Positions 23,783 to 32,862 of a stretch of DNA of 64,000 nucleotides are shown here, one piece after another; within the stretch, counting starts at the first letter, position 1; each line of letters opens with the position of its first letter. A program made the translations under genes and the position numbers. Where the stretch lies: the NCBI GenBank assembly GCA_031553215.1, contig JAVBLW010000005.1, forward strand, positions 79,143-143,142, given 5' to 3'. The stretch is from JAVBLW01 sp031553215 (GTDB lineage Bacteria; Bacillota_I; Bacilli_A; Acholeplasmatales; Anaeroplasmataceae). The notes beneath the pieces were generated by a model, which searched no databases, was not told the origin of the DNA, and was given only the letters and a program-made list of their open reading frames with translations.

Positions 23783-26251
23783 CTACTTTTTAGAATCACC
23801 ACTTGTTTTATTTTCACTAGCAACTTTACCAGTTTTTAATAACGCAAAGGCATCAGCTTTATTTAATGGTTTCCCGATATAATATCCTTGAATTATATCA
23901 GCACCGTATTTCTGAACTATATCTTTTTGTACTTTTGTTTCTACCCCTTCACAAATTACCTTGTCTCCAAGCTCCTTTGCAAGTGATATAATTTTACTTG
24001 TTAAAACCTTACTAAATTTATCGGTTTCAATATGTCTTATAAATTCTCTATCGATTTTTATTGTATCGATCGGAAGTTCTTTTAAGTATAGCATTGATGA
24101 ATAACCAGTTCCAAAGTCATCTAAATGGACTGCGAATCCTCTACTCTTTAAGAAATTTAATTTTTCAATTACGACTTGGAAGTTTTCCATTAAGAATGTT
24201 TCTGTAATTTCAATAGCAATTGAACCTTGAGATAATTGATTCTTTTCGAATTCAGCTAATAAGTCTGCAACGAATCCCGCTTGAACTATTTGGGCAGGAG
24301 AAACATTTATAGAAATATGAATGTTATATTGTTCCATTTCCTTTGCAGTTTTGAAAACGTCACTATTAATGAAGTTACCAATGTCAATGATATATCCATT
24401 CTTTTCAGCCATTTCAATATATACTTGTGGAGATGTTCCTATATATTTAGTATTATTCCATCTAATAAGAGCTTCAAATCCACATATTCTTTCACTAGCT
24501 AAGTGATACTGTGGTTGATAATACATAACAAACTCTTGTTTTGCTACTGCATTCTTTAAATCCTCTTCCATATCACGTTGTTTCTTTGCAGCATTTTCAA
24601 TTGATTCATCATATTTTACAATACTTCTACCAACAATTGTTTTTGCACGTTCAATAGCCAATCTTATCTTTTCCATAAGATCATCATAATCTTTAGTGCC
24701 TTCATCCATATCTGAGGATAGAATAGCTATTGCTGGTCTTAGGAAAATTTCATTGTTATTGATCTTGATTGGCGCTTTTAAATCATTTAATATTAAATCT
24801 GATTTTTGAATACATTCATTTTCCTTTGTTTTTAGAGAAAGAACAATGAATTCATCAGCACCTAAGTGATATACTTCCTCTTCAGGAAATTGATTATGTA
24901 GTTTATTAGAAAATAATTTCAATACTTCATTACCAGAATTAAACCCAAGTAGTGTATTTACTTCTTTAAAACCTTTTAAATTGAACATTATCAATGAATA
25001 AGGAGTTTTATGAACCTTAAATGTTTCTCTTAATTCACGATATCTTCTAGCAAATATAAAGGAATTTTCATCATTTGTAACAGAACTTCTTGATGAGAAA
25101 CGATACAATTCTAATTCTTCCATATGTGCTTTTGTTATATCTTTACCAACCAAAGTATAATCATTATTATGCTTTACTGATAAAAATTCCATATATACAC
25201 GGCCATTTATTGGATTATCATAATAAACTTTAAATAAACCTTGACGATTAATCTCTAATTTAATATCTAATTCATCTAAGTTAGTAAATTCGATAATATT
25301 TTTGACAGGAACAGTATTATTATCAAATAAATATCTAAAGGTACGGTTATATTTTATAATTTTACCATTACCCTTTACTACCAATACTATATTAGTTGTC
25401 TTTCTAGAAGAGTTAGAACCAATACCAGACCCTCCCAGTGCTTTTCTAAGCATAGAAATAACCATTATGATTAATAGTACCATCAAAATAATTAAACCAA
25501 TAAAATATGCTAAGCGAAGCATTTCCAAATTTGAACTAGCCATCATACTATTTGATGCAGGTAAGAAGTCAAATAACAGTATCCCTAAATTTGTAGCATG
25601 GGCAATTGACATATTACCAGATTGTTTATTAGCAGTTACCTTAAATGAATATATTTCAGTAGTATCATTTCGTTTAATAAATGCTTTTATAGAATTTATA
25701 ATTTCTTCACTATTTTCTTGTCTAAGAACGGAATAAATTTGAGGTGAATAATATGTTGTATTTGAATAATATACCATACCTGAATAATCAGTAATATATA
25801 ATGGATATGTACTTACTTCACGGTTTATAGTCCTTACCTTTTCAAAGAAATAACTCAATTCAAATCTTACAATTACACCTTGTCCTTCAATATTGGTTCT
25901 TACATATAAATATGGAATTGGATCCCCATCAACTGCATCATTTTCAATTAAATTATTATATAATATAGCTTGCTCTAATCCTTTAAATTGTTGAAGATAA
26001 TTAGATGTTAAATTATTATTATTTATAATCGTAAGATTTTCACTTACCCCATAACCTGCTTCAAGTTCAATTTCTGACATTGTTATTTCAATTCTTGATA
26101 ATGTATTATTTATATTGTTTTTGGATTCTGCTAGTGCATTCTTTTCCATTACACTAGTTAATCCTATATCATATACTATATTACATGCGACGAAGCATAC
26201 AAGTATAAAAAATAGCATTACGATATGAACTTTTAAATCTTTTATACGCAT
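23783..26251 (-). CDS. Sensor GGDEF-EAL protein, probable active c-di-GMP phosphodiesterase
   Basis: This 822-residue protein has two membrane helices (about 8-27 and 247-268) flanking an extracytoplasmic sensor domain of roughly 215 residues (Cache-like by layout), then a PAS-like segment (about 288-378), GGDEF (about 405-550) and EAL (about 565-805). The GGDEF signature is GADEF. The EAL domain has all the usual residues: FEALIRW, INVSP, EITET, DDFGTGYSS, KID, CEGVET and QGYY. It should hydrolyse c-di-GMP, tuned by an external ligand, and so switch off the downstream riboswitch genes. It starts 17 bases after metG and may be co-transcribed with it. Confidence 0.88.
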   Translation of the reverse strand: MRIKDLKVHIVMLFFILVCFVACNIVYDIGLTSVMEKNALAESKNNINNTLSRIEITMSEIELEAGYGVSENLTIINNNNLTSNYLQQFKGLEQAILYNNLIENDAVDGDPIPYLYVRTNIEGQGVIVRFELSYFFEKVRTINREVSTYPLYITDYSGMVYYSNTTYYSPQIYSVLRQENSEEIINSIKAFIKRNDTTEIYSFKVTANKQSGNMSIAHATNLGILLFDFLPASNSMMASSNLEMLRLAYFIGLIILMVLLIIMVISMLRKALGGSGIGSNSSRKTTNIVLVVKGNGKIIKYNRTFRYLFDNNTVPVKNIIEFTNLDELDIKLEINRQGLFKVYYDNPINGRVYMEFLSVKHNNDYTLVGKDITKAHMEELELYRFSSRSSVTNDENSFIFARRYRELRETFKVHKTPYSLIMFNLKGFKEVNTLLGFNSGNEVLKLFSNKLHNQFPEEEVYHLGADEFIVLSLKTKENECIQKSDLILNDLKAPIKINNNEIFLRPAIAILSSDMDEGTKDYDDLMEKIRLAIERAKTIVGRSIVKYDESIENAAKKQRDMEEDLKNAVAKQEFVMYYQPQYHLASERICGFEALIRWNNTKYIGTSPQVYIEMAEKNGYIIDIGNFINSDVFKTAKEMEQYNIHISINVSPAQIVQAGFVADLLAEFEKNQLSQGSIAIEITETFLMENFQVVIEKLNFLKSRGFAVHLDDFGTGYSSMLYLKELPIDTIKIDREFIRHIETDKFSKVLTSKIISLAKELGDKVICEGVETKVQKDIVQKYGADIIQGYYIGKPLNKADAFALLKTGKVASENKTSGDSKK

Positions 26252-26268
26252 GACTTCACCTACTTAAT

Positions 26269-28203
26269 TTATCTTACTATGTCACCAGGGTTTAAGTTTG
26301 TTGTTAATAGTTCCAATGCTTTATCATTTATATCAGATGCACACAAAAGCATTCCTTGTGATTCAACATCTCTCAATTTAACTGGTTTAAGATTTTTTAC
26401 TACTACAACTTTCTTTCCGATTAAATCATCAGGATTGTAGTATTTTGAGATACCAGAAACTATTTGTCTAATTTCGCTTCCGATATTTACTTTAAAGACT
26501 AATAACTTATCCGCTTTTGGATGTTTAGTAGCCTCTATTATTTGTCCAACGACTAAATCTATTTTATTGAAGTCATCAATAGATATTTCTTCTTTTGATA
26601 TCACTTCTTTTTTAGACTCTTTTTTTAATTCCTCTTTTTTGGGTTCTTCTTTAACTATTTTATCTAATACGTCTTTATTTACATCTAAACGCTTAAACAA
26701 CATAATTGGTTCTAATACACTATATGTAGATTCTTTTGTAAAAGAATTTAAAGAATCAAAATTTGTATCTTTTGTATTTATTTGAGAATATATTTTTTCT
26801 GCTGTTTCAGGGATAAATGATTCCAATAATACTGCAATATGTCTAGAAGTTTCTAATAAGTGGTATAGAACATTTTCTAATATATCCTTTTTACTTTCAT
26901 CTTTAGCTAAATTCCAAGGTTCTGTTTCATCAACATATTTATTAGCTCTTCTTGCTAATTTCATAATCGTATCTAATGAATCACTTACTTTAAATTCATC
27001 CATCGATTTATGAACTCTTTGTGATGTCGCTAAACATAAATCACTTAATTCCTTATCTACAGAAAGCAATTGACCCTTATAACTAACTTTACCATTGAAA
27101 TATTTTATAGCCATCGCCATACTTCTATTAACTAAATTACCTAAAGTATTAGCTAAATCAGAATTAGATTTTTCACATACAAGTTCAAATGTTAAGTTTC
27201 CATCTTGGGCAAACGGAATTTCACTTAAAACGAAATATCTAGTTGCATCTACTCCAAATATATTTACTAAGTCATCAGTATATATTACATTACCTTTAGA
27301 TTTAGACATTTTATTATGATTCATTAATACCCATGGATGACCAAACACTTGCTTTGGCAATTCAATATTTAAAGCCATAAGAATGATTGGCCAATAAATT
27401 GTATGGAATCTCAAAATATCTTTTCCAATTACATGAACATCAGCAGGCCAATATTTTTTATATAGCTCACCGTGATTCCCATCTACATCATATCCAATAC
27501 CAGTAATGTAATTCATTAAGGCGTCAATCCAAACATATGTTACATGTGATGGATCAAAATTGACTGGAATACCCCATTTATATGAAGTTCTTGATACACA
27601 TAAATCAGGAAGAGGATTTGATAAGAAATTATTTAGCATTTCATTTTTTCTTGATTCTGGTTCAATAAAAGAAGGGTTTTCTTTAATATGATTAATTAAA
27701 CGTTCTTGATAAGGTGTTAATTTTAAGAAATAACATTCTTCTTTAGCCAGGTGAGTTTTTGCACCACAATCAGGGCAACATCCATCGTTTAAATCTTTTT
27801 CAGTAAAATAAGATTCACAATCAACACAATAATGTCCTTCATAGCTTCCCTTATAAATGTCACCTTGCTTATATAATTTTTCAAAAGCTTTTTGAACTTG
27901 TAGTTCATGATAACTATCTGTAGTTCTAACAAAATTATCATATTTTACATTGACACTAGCATAAATATCTTTTATCATATTCGAAATATTATCTACATGT
28001 TCTTTTGGAGTTACACCATTAGAAATAGCTTTTTCTTCGATTTTTTGACCATGCTCATCAGTACCCGTTTGAAAATAAGTATCAAAACCAGCTTTCTTTT
28101 TATATCTCACAATAGCATCACATAGTATTGATTCATAAACATTTCCTATATGAGGTTTGCTTGATGTATATGCAATTGCAGTTGTTAAATAAAATTTTTT
28201 CAT
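26269..28203 (-). CDS. metG: Methionyl-tRNA synthetase
   Basis: The 644-residue class I synthetase has the HIGH-type motif KPHIGN (about residues 16-21), a zinc knuckle CVDCESYF...CCPDCGAK in the connective insert, NKMSKSKGN for ATP binding and a C-terminal tRNA-binding OB-fold (VGQIIEATKHPKADKL). A lysine/glutamate-rich linker (KEEPKKEELKKESKKE) precedes that domain. It charges tRNA-Met and initiator tRNA, both also encoded in this window. The roughly 120-base 5' UTR shows no T-box, unlike the methionine biosynthesis genes. Confidence 0.97.
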   Translation of the reverse strand: MKKFYLTTAIAYTSSKPHIGNVYESILCDAIVRYKKKAGFDTYFQTGTDEHGQKIEEKAISNGVTPKEHVDNISNMIKDIYASVNVKYDNFVRTTDSYHELQVQKAFEKLYKQGDIYKGSYEGHYCVDCESYFTEKDLNDGCCPDCGAKTHLAKEECYFLKLTPYQERLINHIKENPSFIEPESRKNEMLNNFLSNPLPDLCVSRTSYKWGIPVNFDPSHVTYVWIDALMNYITGIGYDVDGNHGELYKKYWPADVHVIGKDILRFHTIYWPIILMALNIELPKQVFGHPWVLMNHNKMSKSKGNVIYTDDLVNIFGVDATRYFVLSEIPFAQDGNLTFELVCEKSNSDLANTLGNLVNRSMAMAIKYFNGKVSYKGQLLSVDKELSDLCLATSQRVHKSMDEFKVSDSLDTIMKLARRANKYVDETEPWNLAKDESKKDILENVLYHLLETSRHIAVLLESFIPETAEKIYSQINTKDTNFDSLNSFTKESTYSVLEPIMLFKRLDVNKDVLDKIVKEEPKKEELKKESKKEVISKEEISIDDFNKIDLVVGQIIEATKHPKADKLLVFKVNIGSEIRQIVSGISKYYNPDDLIGKKVVVVKNLKPVKLRDVESQGMLLCASDINDKALELLTTNLNPGDIVR

Positions 28204-28333
28204 TGATATTCCTCGATTCTACATAAAGAACGCACAAAAAGAATTATCAATAATCCAATTTAGCTCTCTCTTTATATGTGTTTGTTATTATATATATTTA
28301 AACTTTAAAAAGTGCTTAAATCTGCTTTTATTT

Positions 28334-28342
28334 ATTATACCA
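28334..28342 (-). promoter_or_regulatory. Extended -10 promoter of metG
   Basis: TGGTATAAT on the minus strand, in a context (TATGGTATAATAA) nearly identical to that upstream of rsmH at 38627-38635. No convincing -35. Confidence 0.55.
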
Positions 28343-28402
28343 TACCTTAACAAGAAATTTGTAGTTTTTTTTGAAAATCCAAGTTAAATTATTTATTATA
28401 AG

Positions 28403-28432
28403 AAAAATAGAAAGTGTCTAAGCACTTTCTAT
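28403..28432 (-). terminator. Terminator after rsmI
   Basis: A 10-bp stem (ATAGAAAGTG with CACTTTCTAT) and a 6-base loop are followed by a U-rich tail on the minus strand. It ends the ecfA1-to-rsmI transcript. Confidence 0.85.
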
Positions 28433-28441
28433 CATTATAAA

Positions 28442-29287
28442 CTATTCTTTGCTCTTTACATACATATCATATAACATCTTCTTATCAACATTATATAAAC
28501 TAGCCACTTCTTTTATTGCATCTTTACTTTTTAAACCTATAGATATATATTCATTAATCTTATCTATATAATTGACATCTTTTTCTATTACCTCTTCATA
28601 TCCCGAAACTAATAAAACAATTTCACCTTTAACCGATTCAACATCTTTTAAGATTTCACTTATATTACCACGAATATGTTCTTCAAACTTTTTAGTAAGT
28701 TCTCTAGATATTACCACATATCTATCCCCTAATACTTCTAACATATCATTTAATGTTTCTAATATTCGGTGAGGTGCTTCATAAAATATACTTGTATGTT
28801 TAACAAATTTTATATTCTTTAATTCTTCACATCTTTTAGTTTTTTTACTATCAAGAAAACCATAGAAAGTATGAGGCATCGGGGGTAATCCCGAAGATAC
28901 TAATGCACTTACATAAGCAGAAGGACCTGGTATAGTAGTTACTGCTATATCATTTTTTATAGCACTTACAACTATATTATATCCAGGATCACTAATAACT
29001 GGATTTCCAGCATCAGATATAATTGCAACACTTTTCCCATTTTTTAAGCGTTCTATTATCTCATCATCTTTTAATTCTTTATTAAATTCATGATATGAAT
29101 ATAATGGCGTTTTTATATTATAATGATTTAATAATACCTTAGAATTTCTTGTATCTTCAGCATATATACATTCAACCGTATTTAGTGTTTCTATGGCTCT
29201 AAATGTCATATCTGATAAATTACCAATTGGAGTCGCAACTAAATAAAGTATTGCATCGTTATGGTTATAACTATACTTTCTATTCAT
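28442..29287 (-). CDS. rsmI: 16S rRNA (cytidine1402-2'-O)-methyltransferase
   Basis: The 281-residue protein has the RsmI hallmarks LYLVATPIGNLSDMTFRAIETL at the N-terminus, YAEDTRNSKVLLNHY, SDAGNPVISDPG and IPGPSAYVSALVSSGLP, all part of the tetrapyrrole-methylase fold that binds SAM. It methylates the ribose of C1402 in the decoding centre; the partner base methylase RsmH is also in this window. Its start overlaps by one base the stop of the 136-residue gene upstream, and it closes the operon. Confidence 0.95.
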   Translation of the reverse strand: MNRKYSYNHNDAILYLVATPIGNLSDMTFRAIETLNTVECIYAEDTRNSKVLLNHYNIKTPLYSYHEFNKELKDDEIIERLKNGKSVAIISDAGNPVISDPGYNIVVSAIKNDIAVTTIPGPSAYVSALVSSGLPPMPHTFYGFLDSKKTKRCEELKNIKFVKHTSIFYEAPHRILETLNDMLEVLGDRYVVISRELTKKFEEHIRGNISEILKDVESVKGEIVLLVSGYEEVIEKDVNYIDKINEYISIGLKSKDAIKEVASLYNVDKKMLYDMYVKSKE

Positions 29288-29697
29288 TAGTAATTAATTG
29301 CTCGACGAGCCTTTTCTCTTAAGTCTCTTTCATCATATACTATACACATTAACTCACGACGTTTTTCCGCAGATATTGAAAATTCCTTTTGTAATCTTTC
29401 TAGGAATAAATGCTCACATGTATTATACAAATCATCTTCCATTGATATTTTTACTAGATTTAAGAAAACAATATTTTTAACTGCCGAATTACATTCTTTG
29501 ATATAAGCAATTGTGTCTTCTACAGTTTCACTTTTTGAAAATGTATATTCATCTACAATGTTTCTTCCAACTTCACCAAAAATACGACCTAGTATTCTTT
29601 TCTCTGTATCGGTTGGTTCACCATCCATATCTACCATATAAATAGCAATATCCAAAAACTTTAACTTTTCCTTACGACTTAATAAACTTAAAAACAT
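29287..29697 (-). CDS. Conserved-context hypothetical protein, helical
   Basis: The 136-residue protein has no signal peptide or membrane segment and is predicted mostly helical and acidic (MVDMDGEPTDTEKRILGRIFGEVG; KISMEDDLYNTCEHLF). The pattern of short helices with a DGE.T..E turn recalls TerB-like domains, but I cannot assign a family. It is tightly packed between trmN6 (4 bases upstream) and rsmI (1-base overlap), so it is translated with RNA-modification genes. It probably has a cytosolic role linked to them. Confidence 0.5.
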   Translation of the reverse strand: MFLSLLSRKEKLKFLDIAIYMVDMDGEPTDTEKRILGRIFGEVGRNIVDEYTFSKSETVEDTIAYIKECNSAVKNIVFLNLVKISMEDDLYNTCEHLFLERLQKEFSISAEKRRELMCIVYDERDLREKARRAINY

Positions 29698-29701
29698 ACT
29701 A

Positions 29702-30436
29702 TCACTCCTGTCCTTTATTATATACTTCTAATACCTCTTTGGTATAATTTCCAAATTCATCATTGATTATAATTGATGGTAAACATATTAATCCACCTTG
29801 TTGTCTTGTCTTTCTTGATTCAATTAATACATGATTAGCCTCAGTATTTGGTCTTGGATAGACCAACCTCATTCTTTTGGGTTCTAATCCATATTTTCTC
29901 AAGGTGCAAATTATGTCACCTAGTCTATCAGGACGATGTACCATGGCAAAGTATCCACCATTATTTAATAATTGGCTTGCTTCCTTGCATATTTGATCTA
30001 AATTAATTAAAACCTCATGTCTAGCAATCGTTTTAGCTTCATTCTTATTTATATTACTATTTTCCTGGTATTTAAAGAAAGGTGGATTACATAAAACTAA
30101 ATCAAATTTTTGAAATCCCACTTTTTTATTTATGTCTATTATATTATCATTTAAAATAGTAATTTGTTCTTCCTTATTATTAATTTTAACACTTTTCATA
30201 GCTAATTCATAGGACTTTTCTTGAATTTCTACTCCAATTATCTTATTTTTTGTTCTAAGTGTTAAATATAGAGGAATAGGAGCATTTCCAGTACCTAAAT
30301 CTATTATATTAACTATATTCTTTTTAACAGTCGCAAAATTAGCAAGTAATACTGAATCAACTGAAAAACTGAAAGATTCTGTATCCTGATATATTTTCAA
30401 ATAGGGATACCCCATTAATTCATTTACTACTTCCAT
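29702..30436 (-). CDS. tRNA1(Val) (adenine37-N6)-methyltransferase family protein
   Basis: The 244-residue class I methyltransferase has the SAM motif IIDLGTGNAPIPLYL and the N6-adenine catalytic motif NPPFFK, as in the YfiC/TrmN6 (B. subtilis YabB) group. It should methylate A37 of a tRNA. Its place between ricT and rsmI matches the yaaT-yabA-yabB-yabC order of Bacillus, with the yabA position empty. It ends 4 bases before the next gene. The substrate tRNA is inferred from the family. Confidence 0.85.
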   Translation of the reverse strand: MEVVNELMGYPYLKIYQDTESFSFSVDSVLLANFATVKKNIVNIIDLGTGNAPIPLYLTLRTKNKIIGVEIQEKSYELAMKSVKINNKEEQITILNDNIIDINKKVGFQKFDLVLCNPPFFKYQENSNINKNEAKTIARHEVLINLDQICKEASQLLNNGGYFAMVHRPDRLGDIICTLRKYGLEPKRMRLVYPRPNTEANHVLIESRKTRQQGGLICLPSIIINDEFGNYTKEVLEVYNKGQE

Positions 30437-30437
30437 A

Positions 30438-31268
30438 TTATTTTTCCACTTTTAATTTTTTGTCGCCTGATTTAATAAATTTTATTTCTTCGAAATTTAA
30501 ATATCCAAAACCTTCGGTACTTAAATATTTTACTTTTGTTGTTCTATTTAAAACATCACAATTTAATACCTTAGCATTACCAAGTTCTGTTTCAACAATA
30601 TCACCTATATCAGGAGCGGATTTCCTCAATTCTGTATATGTATCATTTTCATAATTAATACAGCATAGTAATTTTCCACAATTACCACTAATTTTTATTG
30701 GATTAAGTGATAAATTTTGATTCTTGGCCATTTTAACACTTACATTATCGAACTCAGTTAAGAATGTTTGACAGCATACAATTAATCCACAAGGACCAAT
30801 CCCACCAAAAGCTTTAGCTCCATCTCGAGAACCAACTTGTCTTAGTTCAATTCTAGTACGATATATTTCAGCTAATTCCTTTACCAAATCTCTAAAATCG
30901 ATTCTTTCCTCTGCTTCAAATTGAATAATAAGTTTACTTCTGTCTAGTGTATAATCTGCACCCAATACTTTCATATCAAGATTTAATTTGCGTATCAATT
31001 TCTTAGTTTGATCAATTATTTCAATTTCTTCCGCTCTATTAGTCTCATATTTTGCAATATCATCTTTTGTCGCTAATCGAATAACTTCCTTTAATTCATT
31101 AGTTATTTCTTCTTTTGATAAATCGAATGTTTCACCAACTACAATACCAAGTTCTATTCCTCTAACGGTATTAACAATTACTTTGTCATTATTTTTTATT
31201 TCTTTACCTTCACAAGAAAAGAAATATTTTTTTCCTAATTTTTTAAATTGTACTTTACATGCTTTCAT
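30438..31268 (-). CDS. ricT: PSP1-domain protein RicT (YaaT)
   Basis: The 276-residue protein has a PSP1 domain with RQVGSRDGAKAFGGIGPCGLIVCC and a second cysteine cluster in NCGKLLCCINYEND, typical of RicT. RicT works with RicA and RicF in an iron-sulphur complex that assists RNase Y-dependent RNA processing and affects biofilm and sporulation in Bacillus. It lies between holB and trmN6, the normal context. The start follows AGGTG. Its role in biofilm control in Bacillus is notable given the matrix-like cluster nearby, but no direct link is shown. Confidence 0.9.
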   Translation of the reverse strand: MKACKVQFKKLGKKYFFSCEGKEIKNNDKVIVNTVRGIELGIVVGETFDLSKEEITNELKEVIRLATKDDIAKYETNRAEEIEIIDQTKKLIRKLNLDMKVLGADYTLDRSKLIIQFEAEERIDFRDLVKELAEIYRTRIELRQVGSRDGAKAFGGIGPCGLIVCCQTFLTEFDNVSVKMAKNQNLSLNPIKISGNCGKLLCCINYENDTYTELRKSAPDIGDIVETELGNAKVLNCDVLNRTTKVKYLSTEGFGYLNFEEIKFIKSGDKKLKVEK

Positions 31269-31280
31269 TGGTTCACCTAC

Positions 31281-32225
31281 TTAATATAAATTAACAAATA
31301 AATTAATAATAATATTTTTAGAAGACATATTACTGTTTAGTTTTTTTCTAAGTTCTAGTATTAGCTCTAATTCTTTTATTATTTTATTGTTAGATTTTCT
31401 TTCTTGTATTTCTATTAAATCTTTTTCTATTTTAGGAAAGTTACTCATATCTTTTTTTAACAAACCTTCATATATTAGACTTAACATTTCTAGATATAAT
31501 TTTAAGTTATCAACATTATCAAAGAAATTTATATTTTTTTGCAAATAAATTATACTTGATTTAGAATCCTTTATCTTAATAAATTCTTCACATAGTCCTA
31601 CCGTCTTAATGAAATTATCATCTTTTGATAACATAATTGCAGATTCTATATTATTTGTAAATTCACAAATTAATTTAGCATTCTCAGTAATACCTTGGTT
31701 ATTCAATGTCTTAACTAATATATTTTTATCTATACTTTTAAAATTTATTATACCACATCTTGATATGATTGTGGGTAAAATATCTTCAATATTTGTAGTT
31801 AATAAAATCGCATATGTATTGTTATTAGTTGGTTCTTCGATAAATTTTAATAAACTATTAGCGCTTTGAACATTTAATTTATCAGCATCTTCAATAATAT
31901 ATATTCTAGGACCATCTACTAAAGAGGTTCTAGCAAATTCTTTTTGTAGGTCTAGTACTTGTTCTTTTTTTATTACTTGGCCTTCACTTTTTACTATATA
32001 AACGTTAAGATGTTCCTCGTTAAATATTTTATGACAATCCTCACATTCAAAACAAATTTCATCGTGTTTGCAGTACATCATAGCCGCAAAATATAGAGCC
32101 ATTTCTTTTTTTCCTACACCAACTTCACCATTAAATATATAAGCATGAGATAAATGATTATTTTGATAGTTGTTTCTTAACATTGTTTTAATTTCATTTT
32201 GATTATTAATAACATCTATCACCAT
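31281..32225 (-). CDS. holB: DNA polymerase III subunit delta'
   Basis: The 314-residue clamp-loader subunit has the Walker A-like NGEVGVGKKEMA, a zinc-binding cysteine set (CKHDEICFECEDC), IEEPTNNNTYAILLT and the ISRC motif. It opens the sliding clamp together with the tau/gamma and delta subunits. ATG 32225 is chosen over one 6 bases earlier that abuts the AGGAGG site. It lies 10 bases after tmk and 12 before ricT, the standard Bacillota order. Confidence 0.93.
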   Translation of the reverse strand: MVIDVINNQNEIKTMLRNNYQNNHLSHAYIFNGEVGVGKKEMALYFAAMMYCKHDEICFECEDCHKIFNEEHLNVYIVKSEGQVIKKEQVLDLQKEFARTSLVDGPRIYIIEDADKLNVQSANSLLKFIEEPTNNNTYAILLTTNIEDILPTIISRCGIINFKSIDKNILVKTLNNQGITENAKLICEFTNNIESAIMLSKDDNFIKTVGLCEEFIKIKDSKSSIIYLQKNINFFDNVDNLKLYLEMLSLIYEGLLKKDMSNFPKIEKDLIEIQERKSNNKIIKELELILELRKKLNSNMSSKNIIINLFVNLY

Positions 32226-32235
32226 ATGCATCCTC

Positions 32236-32859
32236 CTACTTATTTAAATATTTATCTATTTGTTTTATTATTTCCTCTGTTACTTCACTTGGTTTTTTAG
32301 TACCATCTATTTTTATTATTCTATCTTTATACATTTCACATACTTGCATATATCCTTCATAAACTTTATCATGAAATGATTTTTCTTCTAGATCTATTCT
32401 ATCTAGCTTATCACGATTTTCTATTCTAGCAAGTCCAGTTTCTGGATTAACGTCTAGGAAGAAAGTTATATCTGGCATATGATTTAAGGCAAAGTTATTT
32501 GCTAATAAAACATTATCAAAACCAATACCTCTCGCATAGCCTTGATAAGCTAAGGAACTATCTAAATATCTATCACAAATAATTATCTTCCCAGCATTTA
32601 ACGCAGGAATAACTTTTTCACTTAAATGTTGCATACGACTAGCTGCATATAACAAAGTTTCAGTTTCTCTTGTCATATTAGTATTTTTTACATCTAATAT
32701 AATATCTCTAATTTGTTCAGCAATATCAATTCCACCAGGTTCTCTAGTAATTATCACTTCATAATTTAGATTTTTAAGATATTCATTAAGACCATTGATA
32801 ACAGTAGTTTTACCACTACCTTCTCCACCTTCAAATGTAATAAATATGCCTTTTTTCAT
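32236..32859 (-). CDS. tmk: Thymidylate kinase
   Basis: The 207-residue kinase has the P-loop FEGGEGSGKTT, the TREPGG motif, DRYLDSSLAYQGYARG and a C-terminal lid. It phosphorylates dTMP to dTDP for DNA synthesis. It lies 3 bases after truA and just before holB. All catalytic motifs are present and the length is normal. Confidence 0.96.
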   Translation of the reverse strand: MKKGIFITFEGGEGSGKTTVINGLNEYLKNLNYEVIITREPGGIDIAEQIRDIILDVKNTNMTRETETLLYAASRMQHLSEKVIPALNAGKIIICDRYLDSSLAYQGYARGIGFDNVLLANNFALNHMPDITFFLDVNPETGLARIENRDKLDRIDLEEKSFHDKVYEGYMQVCEMYKDRIIKIDGTKKPSEVTEEIIKQIDKYLNK

Positions 32860-32862
32860 TTC

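Noticed and set aside
28204..28441. T-box or SAM riboswitch upstream of metG
   Set aside because: No GGTGGTACC-type T-box sequence, antiterminator or SAM-riboswitch core can be seen; only an extended -10 promoter and the rsmI terminator.
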